In this document: piece after piece, positions 30,033 through 40,600 of the stretch | Numbering within the stretch: the first letter of the stretch is position 1 | Layout: every line of letters starts with the position of its first letter | DNA from: an uncultured Pirellulaceae bacterium | GTDB lineage: Bacteria > Planctomycetota > Planctomycetia > Pirellulales > Pirellulaceae | Direction: 5' to 3' | DNA: 64,000 bases | NCBI GenBank assembly: GCA_937944405.1 | Contig: CALDYR010000016.1 | Coordinates: 1-64,000, forward strand | Position numbers and translations under genes: made by a program | Notes under the pieces: generated by a model | The model's input: only the letters and a program-made list of their open reading frames with translations | What the model was told of the DNA's origin: nothing | The model's database searches: none

Positions 30033-30875
30033 ATGAAAAAATATTTTTTAGCAACCTTGCTTTTGACTTGTGCCACATCTGTCTCGCAGGGACAGGATGT
30101 CGATATTGAATTTGGGCTCGATAACTTGGCAGCCCCGACGACGGTAGTGGTCGTTTCGGGGTTGTCCAACAGTGACGGCACTCAAATTTTAGACGGTGCG
30201 TTTAGTGGTTTAAGTTTTGATCCTTTGCTTCCGCCGGATTTGAGTGCAGACAACCCGGGCTTCATTACTCCAGCAAGCGAAGGTTTATTAGTTAACTCCG
30301 GTGATGAGGTTTTTGTCCGGTTCTTGAATGCGGGAACCGAATCCACAAACAGCGTCGGAGGGGGCTTCGTCAGCTTCTTTGACCCCAACAACGCGGCCGC
30401 CGGGGTCCAAGCCTTCGGCAACATCACGGTAAGCAACAGCTCAGGTGGCAGTCTATCGCTGAACGGGGCCAGCCTGTCTGGAGATGCAGCTATCTCTTTG
30501 GGATTGGGGGCTGATGGAATCACCGGAGTAAGTACTCCTCCGCCCTCTGCTGGTGAACCACCAGAAATTTTGGGAGTAGGAGAAATTCACACCCATTTGA
30601 CGTTTGATTTACAAGACGAAGCAACAACGCCCGCTGGTGTGATTGGGCTGTTCGGGCAGTTCGAAGTTGACCTTGCCGCTACTGGGCTGGACGGCGTGGC
30701 GGATGTTACTTCCTCACCATTTTTCCTGCTGTTAAACGCTAATTTGGACGACACGACGTTCCGAACACAAGGTTTTCAAGCTTTCGGGGTCACTGCGGTT
30801 CCCGAACCTACAACCGCTGTTCTGCTGACCACGGTGGGGGCGGCTTGTGCGATCCGGCGGCGCAGACGGCCGTAA
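30033..30875 (+). CDS. PEP-CTERM sorted protein
   Basis: A 280-residue exported protein. It has an N-terminal signal peptide (MKKYFLATLLLTCATSVSQGQ), an acidic low-complexity beta-rich body, and a C-terminal sorting signal: VPEPTT, hydrophobic helix, then RRRRRP. Such signals are processed by an exosortase, which is not in the window. The body has no known domain; GEIHTHLTFDL in the middle recalls CHRD-like segments. A terminator follows at 30910-30947. Confidence 0.85.
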   Translation: MKKYFLATLLLTCATSVSQGQDVDIEFGLDNLAAPTTVVVVSGLSNSDGTQILDGAFSGLSFDPLLPPDLSADNPGFITPASEGLLVNSGDEVFVRFLNAGTESTNSVGGGFVSFFDPNNAAAGVQAFGNITVSNSSGGSLSLNGASLSGDAAISLGLGADGITGVSTPPPSAGEPPEILGVGEIHTHLTFDLQDEATTPAGVIGLFGQFEVDLAATGLDGVADVTSSPFFLLLNANLDDTTFRTQGFQAFGVTAVPEPTTAVLLTTVGAACAIRRRRRP

Positions 30876-30909
30876 CGCGTCAGAGAAAAAGTCAGATTTC
30901 AAGCTGGAT

Positions 30910-30947
30910 ATCAACTTCGTCAATGTTTGACGGAGTTGATTTTTTTA
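30910..30947 (+). terminator. rho-independent terminator
   Basis: ATCAACTTCGTCAA pairs with TTGACGGAGTTGAT (two mismatches) around a three-base loop, followed by seven T. It closes the PEP-CTERM gene. Confidence 0.85.
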
Positions 30948-30954
30948 TTAGCCG

Positions 30955-33498
30955 TTGATCTTCGACCTGACCGATATTACCGAGTCCCGGAAAAGGCTTA
31001 ATGTTGAATCAATTTACGGGGCTCACGCTAACCCTTTTAATGAATCTAACCCGGTATCGATATTGCAGCTTCTATTAGTGATTTTGGCTTTTCTCAGTGG
31101 TTTCGTCGCGCTGTCGCACGAACTACTTTGGACGCGCCGCTTGATTGATTTATTGGGAGCCACCGAAGCGGTAGCAGGCAGAGTTCTAGGCTTGTTTTTT
31201 TTAGGCTTGTCGATTGGTGGTTGGTTGGCGGCTCGTTATTCGCATCGAAAACAAAATTCTAGCGTTCGGCTCAGCATTGCCGAATTTTCCATCGCTGTTT
31301 TATCGCTGCCCATCATCTTCTTGCCCGATTGGGCCGATGGTTTGGTGGCCGCACTCGGAACCGATGGGATCATTTCATGGCAGGGCCACCTGTTTAAATC
31401 CATTTTGGTTGCAGGTGTTGTGATCCCCCCTTCGATAATGATGGGGATGACGATGCCGCTGTTCATCCGTGCGATGACTGAGTTAGGCGGATCGATCGAT
31501 CGCGGCGGTATCTGGGTCTATACCTTCAATATGCTCGGCGGTGTTGTAGGTCTGGGAATTACGTCGACATTTTTATTGGGATACGCTGGAGTTCGTGGGG
31601 CAATGATCTGCACTGCGGCGGGTAACTTAATCATCGCGGTCGTTGCGCTGGGACCGTGGTTGAGACGACGGCGTCAGATCCCCCACCAAGAGGCGGCAAC
31701 CATTGGGTTGCCGAATGACGATTCTGCATTCCCCTCTGACGCCGCAGATCTGCGGCAAAGCGGTGCGCGGCGTCTGTTTGTACTGGCGTTCTTTTCTGGC
31801 GTGATCGTGCTGTCCGTCGAAGTGCTGGTCTTGCGTTTGTTGGCTTTAGTAGCGCCGTCTTCAATCCAAACAACCAGTGCGTTGTTAGCGAACGTCATTT
31901 TGTTTCTCGCATTGGGGGCAGCTGCAGTGATGCTGCTCAATCGATTGGGAATCTCCAAACAAATCCAATTGATCACGGGCTTGGCTGGGGGCGCGGTGGC
32001 TTGTGTCCTTTGCCCCTTGATCTTGTATGAAGTAACTGATGAATTGGTTTCCATTCGCTACTTAGCAGCCAGCAAAGGGGAAACCATTGGATCTATCGGG
32101 AGCTACTGGTGGTGGCTGTGCTGGATCGTCGCGGTTTCTTCTGGAGCGACGATGTTTTTTGGGGGGCTCGTTTTTCCGAGCATTTTGTCGATCTTCGCGG
32201 AAAAAGATCCCGAAGGGGGGGCGGTGGGACTGCTGTTAGCAACCAATGGCGTCGGCGGCCTAGTGGGAACTGAGCTTAGTAACCAGTTGATGATCTTCCA
32301 AATTGGAATTTACCGGGGGGTTATAATCCTCGCGGCGGCGGCGGCGTTGGTGTCGATCATCCACTGCATCTGCGAAAACCGCAAACGCACTGCGATTGGG
32401 ATTGTGTTTGTAACGTTGCTGGTCGGTTTGTTGGCCATCGAGCCCTATGATAACCTGCGTTATTTAAGCCCTCGGGCTGAAAAGTCATTCAAGATCGAAG
32501 GCACGTTCTTTGGTGAAGAAGGCGTACTTTTATTAGTCCAAGATGAAACTGGGGCTCGTAGTTTGTTGATGAATAATCAGTACATTTTGGGAAGCTCTGG
32601 TGTGTCTGCCGAAGCCGCCGAACGTCGGCAACTGTTGCTGCCTTGGACGTTGTATCCCGAATCTAAAACAGCCTGTTGCCTCGGTTTTGCGACGGGAATA
32701 TCCGCCAGCGGACTGGAAGGGTTGGAATCCCCTCCCAGTATCGATTCGATCGAACTTTCGGAAAAAGTTGCTGAGATTGCCAAGGAGTTTTTCAACCAAC
32801 AAAATGGTTCTTATTTCCAGCGATCAACCAATCGATTATTGCTTGAGGATGCCCGAACCTTTATCGCGTGCGCTGATAGAAAATATGATTTGATTGTTGC
32901 GGACCTATTTCGGCCCCATGGTTCTGGAGAGTCTCGACTGTTTTCCATCGAGCACTTTCGCAATGTCAAACGCGCATTGCGCTTACAAGGCCTATTCTGC
33001 CAGTGGCTGCCCGCTCATCAATTAAACAAAGCTCAGTTTGAAACCATTGCAAAGACATTTCTTCAGGTATTCCCAAACACATTAGTGGTAACTGGTGGCG
33101 TAAGTTCAGGCACCCCGACGATTGGGTTATGTGCTTGGCAGAATGACAAACATTGGAATACGAAAGATTTAGTCGAAAAGATCCAGAAGATTCGTGGCCA
33201 ACATGAACGGATAAGGGACGTTTTAGCTTTAAATCCTCAGCTTTTTATAGTCGGAACATTGCGTCCAAACTCTGTAGCATCTGCGTCGACCAATACGCTT
33301 GATAATGCTTTGCTTGAAATTGACGCTGGGAAATTTTGGATCACCAAAGACCTGCGTCCGCAAAGAACCGCAGACAATTTGGTCAACGGGTTCCTGTCGG
33401 GAAACAATTGGCCAAAGTTTATGAATTGGCTATACAAAAATTCTGCCCCGGTACTCGACATTCGCCACCGCGCCCAATACATGGAGCAGATAAAGTGA
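30955..33498 (+). CDS. membrane-fused spermidine-synthase-like protein
   Basis: An 847-residue protein. Residues 35-490 form about 14 membrane helices in two blocks (FLSGFVALSHELLWTRRL at the start is the family signature). Residues 510-740 are a Rossmann methyltransferase fold like spermidine synthase, with LGFATGIS as the nucleotide loop and YDLIVADLF as the acidic strand. True spermidine synthases have GGGDG and a DxxD gate; here both are altered, so polyamine synthesis is doubtful. The open frame begins with TTG directly after a terminator, and no in-frame ATG lies before the first helix, so the real start is uncertain. Confidence 0.8.
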   Translation: MIFDLTDITESRKRLNVESIYGAHANPFNESNPVSILQLLLVILAFLSGFVALSHELLWTRRLIDLLGATEAVAGRVLGLFFLGLSIGGWLAARYSHRKQNSSVRLSIAEFSIAVLSLPIIFLPDWADGLVAALGTDGIISWQGHLFKSILVAGVVIPPSIMMGMTMPLFIRAMTELGGSIDRGGIWVYTFNMLGGVVGLGITSTFLLGYAGVRGAMICTAAGNLIIAVVALGPWLRRRRQIPHQEAATIGLPNDDSAFPSDAADLRQSGARRLFVLAFFSGVIVLSVEVLVLRLLALVAPSSIQTTSALLANVILFLALGAAAVMLLNRLGISKQIQLITGLAGGAVACVLCPLILYEVTDELVSIRYLAASKGETIGSIGSYWWWLCWIVAVSSGATMFFGGLVFPSILSIFAEKDPEGGAVGLLLATNGVGGLVGTELSNQLMIFQIGIYRGVIILAAAAALVSIIHCICENRKRTAIGIVFVTLLVGLLAIEPYDNLRYLSPRAEKSFKIEGTFFGEEGVLLLVQDETGARSLLMNNQYILGSSGVSAEAAERRQLLLPWTLYPESKTACCLGFATGISASGLEGLESPPSIDSIELSEKVAEIAKEFFNQQNGSYFQRSTNRLLLEDARTFIACADRKYDLIVADLFRPHGSGESRLFSIEHFRNVKRALRLQGLFCQWLPAHQLNKAQFETIAKTFLQVFPNTLVVTGGVSSGTPTIGLCAWQNDKHWNTKDLVEKIQKIRGQHERIRDVLALNPQLFIVGTLRPNSVASASTNTLDNALLEIDAGKFWITKDLRPQRTADNLVNGFLSGNNWPKFMNWLYKNSAPVLDIRHRAQYMEQIK

Positions 33499-33645
33499 AT
33501 GGCAATCCCAGTTTCCAGCTTCGCCCCAACCTCGCAGGGATAGCTCGACGCGCGCAAGCGGATTGCTCACCACAAAAGCAGAGTCAAAATCAGCGCCTCA
33601 TTGGCCACAATCAACAGGCTAGAAGTTTCCCATGCCTCGGTGATG

Positions 33646-33879
33646 TTATGAATTGCTGTTTTTTTTCTCCGCAAATACAGCCTTAAAGTCTGACGTCGTT
33701 TTTTGCTGACAATAGCTCAGCCATGCCACCACGCCGACCATACCGCACACAAAAGTTGCTGCTTGCAACCGCGGGCCGCCAATCAGAGCCCAACAGCAGC
33801 CTAACAACCCGGTCAGGACCAGTAAAACGATTGCGGTGCTGCGAGCGGTTAAAATATCATTGTCGTTTGAAGTATTCAT
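33646..33879 (-). CDS. small two-helix membrane protein
   Basis: A 77-residue protein starting MNTSNDNDILTAR with two membrane helices (about 15-33 and 37-56) and a polar C-terminus. It starts 29 bp after the YfhO-like stop on the same strand, so it is probably the second gene of that unit. The open frame continues upstream inside the YfhO gene, but that part is a shadow. No family recognised. Confidence 0.55.
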   Translation of the reverse strand: MNTSNDNDILTARSTAIVLLVLTGLLGCCWALIGGPRLQAATFVCGMVGVVAWLSYCQQKTTSDFKAVFAEKKNSNS

Positions 33880-33908
33880 CCCGATGTCTTTCAAAGAATT
33901 GTCAATCA

Positions 33909-36461
33909 CTATGATTTTGATGGATTTTCCAATTGATTCTGCTCCCATTGTAACCTCATTTCGGGTTCCAATGATAGGCACGCCTGCTTTCGCCGAATAA
34001 GAATCAGTACGATCACCACCGCCAGCCACCCCCAACCCGAAATCCACCGCCCCCAGAGAAAACTGGCTGGCCGATAGACACAATTTACCTCAAACGATTT
34101 TCCACGTAGAGACTCAGGAATCGAAACGGTGCTTTCGAGTGGACCGGAGGCGTAAACATCCCGTTCTAAGACCTCACCGGTCGTCTCTGCAGAGTGGAAA
34201 AGAACCCTCCACCCACCGGTCGGCAGAAGGGGTAATCGCAACTCGGTTAGCCGGCTATCTTTGGCCGTCGCAGTGACCTTTCGGTACAGCGTTTGTCCGT
34301 GCCACGTGAATTTTTCCAGCGGTGATCTATTTTGAAGCGGAACATTGGTAAATTTCAATTCCGCTGTCCCTTCCACATCCACGATTCGCGCGTCCACCTC
34401 ACGCGCGACGAACTGAGGATTGATATGGTCAAAGGCGGTTGGCCGAATCGAGGTAAAGCTTCCCCATACTTTTAAATGTGGAACCAACAGGTGGGTTTTG
34501 GGAAACAGCATTTCTCGACGCCACAGCGCCAATTCGGCAACGCGCTGCTCTGAGCTATTAAAAAGAAACCCCCGATTTGCAAAATCCGTTTCCAATACCG
34601 ATGCGGCTAATGGGCGGTTCGGATTAACCTCCCGCAGTGCTGTGATTTTACGCTGCGTTGCAGTTTTCACCGTCATCACCGCAGCATCGATCGGGTGAAG
34701 CATCCATCGATTGTTGATGCCTACCTCGAACATCGTCATCCCGATCACCCCCACAAACAGCCATCGGTAACGCCGCCTCCGACGGCAGTCATTTTGCACT
34801 CGCACCCCATACGCGGCAACCAAGAGGCAACAGCAACAAACCACCGTGCTAAACAAGGCAAAGAAAATTGTGTACAGACTCTGTTCGAACAAAAACGGCC
34901 CAAACAATGTCACCGTGTCGCAACTCCTCAACAGCCCAATCGTTTGCGGCAGAATTAAAACCACCACGCCCTGAAGCCCAACGATCAGCGCTAACCAGCA
35001 GAACGGAATCAATCGTTCGATACCACGGGGTCTCAATTGCACCCCCGCCAGAACACTTAGCGCTAAACAGGAAATCACCATCAGTTTCGCGGGGTAGCGA
35101 AACAGACAGTACTTTGGCAACACCGTCACCATTAACCAATACAGCCCACCGACAGGCTGGTGGAAGGTTCCTGTTTGCGTCGGTCCTACGTTAAAGCCGC
35201 ATTCAGTCATCAGCCAACTGATACCGTACCACCCAAAGGAAGCCAAACAGAACCACGCAGCGATCCATGTCAGCCAAACACGTTCTGCTCTGCCCCGCCC
35301 TTTGCGTTGGTGGCTGTAAAAGGCAAACCCTGACAACGCCAGTAACAACACTACGCACCCAAAATAGTTTGACGGCACCCAGATACGATCGGCCCCCGGA
35401 AACGCGTCGGACCAGCGCGTGTTCACCGGCGCGTCGATTCCAAAAACGTTAGGAAACAACAACCCCAGCACCGACCAAGGCTCTTGGCTGAACTGGTAAA
35501 TGTCTGACACAGGCGGACGGTCAGGCAAATTCACCAAACTGTCAAAGTCTCCATCGTAGATGTTCATCGCAACCTCACCAATCGCCCGGTCGCTTAGCCG
35601 CGCCCACTGGATCGTCGGCAACAATTGGACCGCCGAAAGCACAGAAGTCAAAGCCACCCACACCCCCAAACAGATTACCGTGCGAATCCATGTAGCGCGT
35701 TCGGGGCGCTGAACGCCCCGAACGCCTTGGAGCCAAAACTGCTGGACGCCAAAAACCATGGTCGTCGCCGCCGCGATCAGGCCAAGGTGATAGACCATTT
35801 GTGGATCACCGCCAAAAATCATCATGCTGCAGCAAACGCTGGCCGCGATTACGGTTGTCGCGTTTGATTTGTTTCCCACCATGATCCACACGCATCTCAG
35901 CGCCCATGGCAACCAGGCCGCGCTGACCAAGTAAACAACATTACAGACTTGAAACAGTACGCTGCCACCAAACGCATAACTGATCGCTGCCAAGGTTGCG
36001 CCCCATCGATTGGCGCCCATCGTTTTTGTCAGGGCGTAACTCCCTCCTGCGGCCAGCAACACATGCAACGCCAAGTACCAACTGTAACGCGCCGGAAATG
36101 ATAGAAACCGCAACCAGAAAATCGCTTTGACTGGATAAAGAAGACTGGAGGTGCCATCGGCCAACAGAGGGAATCCGGTATCCTCATAAGGCATCCACAG
36201 CGGGAATTCTCCTTGTTGCATCTGCCAGTCTATCCATTGGAACATCGGATAGTACAAATACGTTGAATCGCGATAACCTGGGATCGCACTGCCACAGAGC
36301 ATCGGCCAAAACAGCGTCAACCAAATCGCGGTGATCAAAACCACCGGCAGGAAACTAACAGCAAAGCGATAAAGTTTAGGCGATTGCGTCAAAGTTCTTT
36401 TGTCTGGCAGGGCGCGACGTTGGCGGTTGGGATACGATAAACTATAACCGCATTCACACAT
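33909..36461 (-). CDS. YfhO-like multi-spanning membrane protein
   Basis: An 850-residue protein with about 12 membrane helices over residues 30-580 and a beta-rich C-terminal domain of about 200 residues before a last helix (821-840). The segment after helix 1 (PGYRDSTYLYYPMFQWID) carries the acidic residue pair expected of GT-C glycosyltransferases of the YfhO group. YfhO proteins in Gram-positives add sugars to wall or lipoteichoic polymers; in planctomycetes the acceptor is unknown. Two short Arg-rich and Cys-rich stretches occur (VVCCCCLL, CRRRRRYR). Confidence 0.75.
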   Translation of the reverse strand: MCECGYSLSYPNRQRRALPDKRTLTQSPKLYRFAVSFLPVVLITAIWLTLFWPMLCGSAIPGYRDSTYLYYPMFQWIDWQMQQGEFPLWMPYEDTGFPLLADGTSSLLYPVKAIFWLRFLSFPARYSWYLALHVLLAAGGSYALTKTMGANRWGATLAAISYAFGGSVLFQVCNVVYLVSAAWLPWALRCVWIMVGNKSNATTVIAASVCCSMMIFGGDPQMVYHLGLIAAATTMVFGVQQFWLQGVRGVQRPERATWIRTVICLGVWVALTSVLSAVQLLPTIQWARLSDRAIGEVAMNIYDGDFDSLVNLPDRPPVSDIYQFSQEPWSVLGLLFPNVFGIDAPVNTRWSDAFPGADRIWVPSNYFGCVVLLLALSGFAFYSHQRKGRGRAERVWLTWIAAWFCLASFGWYGISWLMTECGFNVGPTQTGTFHQPVGGLYWLMVTVLPKYCLFRYPAKLMVISCLALSVLAGVQLRPRGIERLIPFCWLALIVGLQGVVVLILPQTIGLLRSCDTVTLFGPFLFEQSLYTIFFALFSTVVCCCCLLVAAYGVRVQNDCRRRRRYRWLFVGVIGMTMFEVGINNRWMLHPIDAAVMTVKTATQRKITALREVNPNRPLAASVLETDFANRGFLFNSSEQRVAELALWRREMLFPKTHLLVPHLKVWGSFTSIRPTAFDHINPQFVAREVDARIVDVEGTAELKFTNVPLQNRSPLEKFTWHGQTLYRKVTATAKDSRLTELRLPLLPTGGWRVLFHSAETTGEVLERDVYASGPLESTVSIPESLRGKSFEVNCVYRPASFLWGRWISGWGWLAVVIVLILIRRKQACLSLEPEMRLQWEQNQLENPSKS

Positions 36462-36744
36462 TGCTTCAGGAGAAAGAATGATTGCGGTACGTGCTTAAAG
36501 GGTTTCGTATTTTACCGGGACCGATCGTTGCTGTTGCCGTTTAGGCCCTAATTCAACTCCGTGATCCGGTGCTCAGAAATTATTCCGTGATCGCCCACCT
36601 CATTATTAAGCACACCGCGTTTCCAGCCGTCCCCGCCCAACCGTCCCCGCCTATTAGGCGCGTCAAGAAATCGTCGAACTCATCGCACCGCAGTCGTCGT
36701 AATTGCTTGACAAACTTCGAAACGATTTTTACGCAGAAAACAAA

Positions 36745-37056
36745 ATGGATGATCAATCTCACAGCTCACCTGACAAACTCAGCATTACCGGCCCCCAACG
36801 CCCTGCCCCCCCTACTTACGCTTGCCTGATTTACACGATGTACAATGCCGATGGAAAAGTAACCGCGCGAATCGCCAATCTCGCAGGATTCGAACTCACC
36901 GCCGCAACCGAACGTGACGCACTGCAACGTATCTGCAAACAATTCAAATCACACCTTCTACAAAAAACAGAGGCCGGTGGAACGATTGATTGGATCGACC
37001 CGCCTTCACCGCGCAAGGACGATGAAAAGGTGCGCTCTATTCCAGTTCATCTTTGA
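36745..37056 (+). CDS. small conserved-looking hypothetical protein
   Basis: A 103-residue protein. After a polar N-terminus comes YACLIYTMYNADGKVTARIAN, then LAGFELTAATERDALQRIC and a C-terminal helix. The pattern looks like a small alpha/beta domain with two strands and a helix, reminiscent of HicB-like or UPF0150 folds, without their catalytic or DNA-binding parts. The ATG at 36745 is preferred over an upstream TTG. Function unknown. Confidence 0.6.
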   Translation: MDDQSHSSPDKLSITGPQRPAPPTYACLIYTMYNADGKVTARIANLAGFELTAATERDALQRICKQFKSHLLQKTEAGGTIDWIDPPSPRKDDEKVRSIPVHL

Positions 37057-37146
37057 TGATTGATCGGGTCGGTTGAGGGTGCCCTTGGCTTATTGGCCCC
37101 TATGAGTAGTTGTGTTTAATAAGTCTTCAAAAAAACAGGAAATTCC

Positions 37147-37509
37147 ATGCGTCCCTGTAACCAATGCCGAACGCCAATCAGCAACGGGGAAGAGTTTTGT
37201 GAGTCCTGCCTATCGCGCCCCGATATCAAACAAAAGCCGGCGATTTTAAGCCCTCCAGATGGCGAACAAAACAGTCATGCCGACCGACGCGCGGAAGAGC
37301 AAAACGGAGCATGGTCTTGGGGTGGGGCGCTGTTGGAATTTCTAATTGAAGGCGTCGGGGGCATCGTCTGGCTGATTTTAGCGGCAGCGTTTTTTGGTCT
37401 GTGCACGCTGTTGTCGTTCCAAACTGCCGTGTGGGTGTTTTTAGCGTTCGTAATCGCTGGCGTTTTTATCGCGTTACTCGCATCCGGAGGAATGGACATT
37501 TTTGGGTAG
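37147..37509 (+). CDS. zinc-ribbon membrane protein
   Basis: A 120-residue protein starting MRPCNQCRTPI, with a CxxC...CxxC zinc ribbon over residues 4-20 (CNQC and CESC). A polar linker and two membrane helices follow (about 66-86 and 92-112). AGGA lies 8 bases before the ATG. Zinc-ribbon plus two helices is a common small architecture in planctomycetes; function unknown. Confidence 0.7.
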   Translation: MRPCNQCRTPISNGEEFCESCLSRPDIKQKPAILSPPDGEQNSHADRRAEEQNGAWSWGGALLEFLIEGVGGIVWLILAAAFFGLCTLLSFQTAVWVFLAFVIAGVFIALLASGGMDIFG

Positions 37510-37667
37510 CAATTTCATGCCTACGTCCCCTTAAAGCCACCAATCACCAACACCGCAAAGCACCAACTCCTCACAGCGGTATGTTTTTCGTCCCTCCGCG
37601 TCGTGGCCACTATGTGCCGCGCCCATCTCAAATCAACCCATCTCAATCAATTCGCTGCCGCGACTGG

Positions 37668-40600
37668 TTAGTAACCAAGCACCGGCGACAACCAGCGTTC
37701 AATCTCTTCCAACGGTTGCCCTTTGAGTTGCGCGTAGTGTTGGGCTTGGTCCTTGGTAATTTTGTTGATGGCAAAATAGCGCGATTCAGGATGTCCAAAG
37801 TACAATCCGCTGACCGCCGCACCGGGCCACATCGCGAAGGATTCCGTTAAACGGATTCCCGTCGCTGCTTCAACTCCCATTAAATTCCAAAGCGTTTGCT
37901 TTTCGGTATGGTCTGGGCAAGCCGGATAGCCTGCCGCAGGACGGATGCCACGGTATTTTTCGGCGATCATTTCTTCGTTGGACAGGTTCTCGTTTTCGCC
38001 GAATCCCCAATCTTTCCGCGCCCGGTGATGCATCATTTCGGCAAACGCTTCGGCCAAGCGATCCGCCAGCGCCGAGACCATGATCGCGTTGTAATCGTCA
38101 AGTTCGTCACGATACTTCTGCGCCAGTTCATCGCAGCCATGGCCAGTGGTGACCGCAAAACCGCCGACGTAATCGGCTCGTCCGCTGTCCACAGGGGCCA
38201 CGTAATCGGCCAAGGAACGGAAATACTCGATGCCTTTGCGTTGCCACTGTTGCCGCAGCATATGGAAACGCGTCAATTCTTCTTTACGATCGTTATCGGT
38301 GTAAAGGATGATCGAATCGCCTTCAGAATTGGCGGGCCAAAACCCATAAATCGCACGCGCTGATAATTGTTTCTGGTCGATCAAACGATTAAGCATTTCC
38401 TGGGCGTCGGCAAAAAGTTTCGTCGCTTCTTCGCCGACGACTTTGTCGGTAAGGATCTTGGGATACTTGCCATGCAGTTCCCACGACTGAAAGAACGGTG
38501 ACCAGTCGATGTATTCTGCAATTTCCGAAAGTTGGATCTCTTGGTCCACCGCCGGTAGATTCGCGTCCGCCGTTCCGATCGTCCGGACGCCGGTAAAGGC
38601 AGGCGTTGCGACGTGGATCGAATTCCAATCCGTCGGCCAGCGTTTGGCGAAGGCTTCTCCGTAGGGGACCAACGTCATTTGACGTTCTTCGTAACCGGCC
38701 ACCAATTTGTTTTGAAGTTTTGAATTTTCGGCAAGATAATCAGGACGCAAATCGGGGTTCATCAATTTATCAACGACGCCTACACTGCGAGACGCATCCA
38801 AAACGTGGACAACTCCGTGTTCGTACTGCGGAGCAATTTTCACTGCCGTGTGTTTATCGCTGGTCGTGGCGCCTCCGATCAACAGAGGCATCTTCATTCC
38901 CGTCCGTTTCATCTCTTTGGCGACATAGATCATTTCATCTAAAGATGGCGTGATCAATCCAGACAGGCCAATCATGTCGACGTCATGCTGGACGGCCGCT
39001 TTGAGGATGTCGTCGCACGAAACCATCACGCCAAGGTCGATGACTTCATAGTTATTGCATCCCAACACAACGCCGACGATGTTTTTACCGATGTCGTGGA
39101 CGTCGCCTTTGACCGTCGCCAGCAAGATTTTTCCGCGCGTGCTGTCTAGAGACACGCCGGCGTCGATTTTCTCCTGTTCCATGTACGGCAGCAAATGGGC
39201 GACCGCTTTCTTCATTACCCTTGCCGATTTGACGACTTGGGGAAGGAACATTTTGCCGCTGCCGAACAGATCGCCGACGACGGCCATCCCGTCCATCATG
39301 GGGCCTTCAATGATGGAAAGGCACTTGTCGTACTTCAGCCGCGCCTCTTCGGTGTCTTCGACGACGTACTTATCGATGCCTTTGACAAGTGCGTGGCCGA
39401 GCCGTCCTTCGACGGAGTCTTCCCGCCACGTGAGGTCTTCGGTGCTTCCTTTTTTCTTTTTGCTTTTGACCGTTTCGGCAAAATCTAACAAACGGTCGGT
39501 CGCGTCTGGGCGCCGATTGAGCAGAACGTCTTCGACATGTTCCAGCAAGTCCTTGGGGATTTCTTCGTAGATCTCAAGCTGCCCGGCGTTGACGATTCCC
39601 ATGTCCAACCCCGCCTCGATCGCGTGGTATAAAAACGCCGCGTTGATCGCTTCACGCACCGTGTTGTTACCACGGAAGGAAAAACTGACATTGGAAACGC
39701 CGCCAGATATTTTGGCGCCTGGGCAGATCTTTTTGATCGCCCGGGTGGCGTCAAAGAAATTCACCGCATAGTTGTCGTGTTCTTCCATTCCCGTGGCGAT
39801 GGTCAAAATGTTGGGATCGAAGATGATGTCCTCTGGCGGGAATCCGACCTTCTCCACCAACAGGTCATAGGCGCGTTTGCAGACTTTGACTTTATCGTCG
39901 GTTTCAACGGCTTGACCGGTTTCATCAAACGCCATCACAACCGCAGCGGCTCCGTACTGCCGCACCAATCGCGCCCGATGCAAGAATTCTTCTTCGCCCT
40001 CTTTTAGCGAAATCGAATTCACGATCGCTTTCCCTTGAACGGCTTTGAGCCCCGCTTCGATGACTTCCCAGCGCGAACTGTCGATCATCACCGGAACGGC
40101 GCTGATGTCAGATTCCCCTGCAATCAATCGCAGGTAAGTCGTCATCGCTTCGACGCCGTCAAGCAACGCGTCGTCCATATTGATGTCGATCACCGCCGCC
40201 CCGCCCTGGACTTGATCCCGAGCCACTTCGACAGCCTCTTCCATTTTCCCCTCACGGACCAATCGCGCGAATTTGCGTGACCCGGTCACGTTGGTACGTT
40301 CGCCGACCATGAGGAAATTTGCATCTTCGCGCAACGTCAGCGGCAACGAACCGGACAACCGCGTCAATGGTTTGATGTCGTTGGGTTTATGAGGTGGCAC
40401 ATTATGCACCGCCTCATAGATCGCTTTGATATGTGCCGGGGTCGTTCCGCAGCACCCCCCCACGATGTTCAGCCAACCGTTTTCGGCCCACTCTTTAATC
40501 GTGGCGGCCATCGGTTCGGGTTCAAGATCGAACTGGCCCATTTCGTTGGGCGTGCCGGCGTTGGGATGACAGCTGATGTAGCTCGTTGAGATCTTCGAAA

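Noticed and set aside
33880-34083. N-terminal extension of the small membrane protein into the YfhO-like gene
   Set aside because: The extension overlaps the YfhO coding region and has shadow-like composition; the ATG at 33879 just after the YfhO stop is more natural.
37401-37850. 149-residue plus-strand ORF
   Set aside because: It overlaps the zinc-ribbon gene in another frame and the 3' end of metH.
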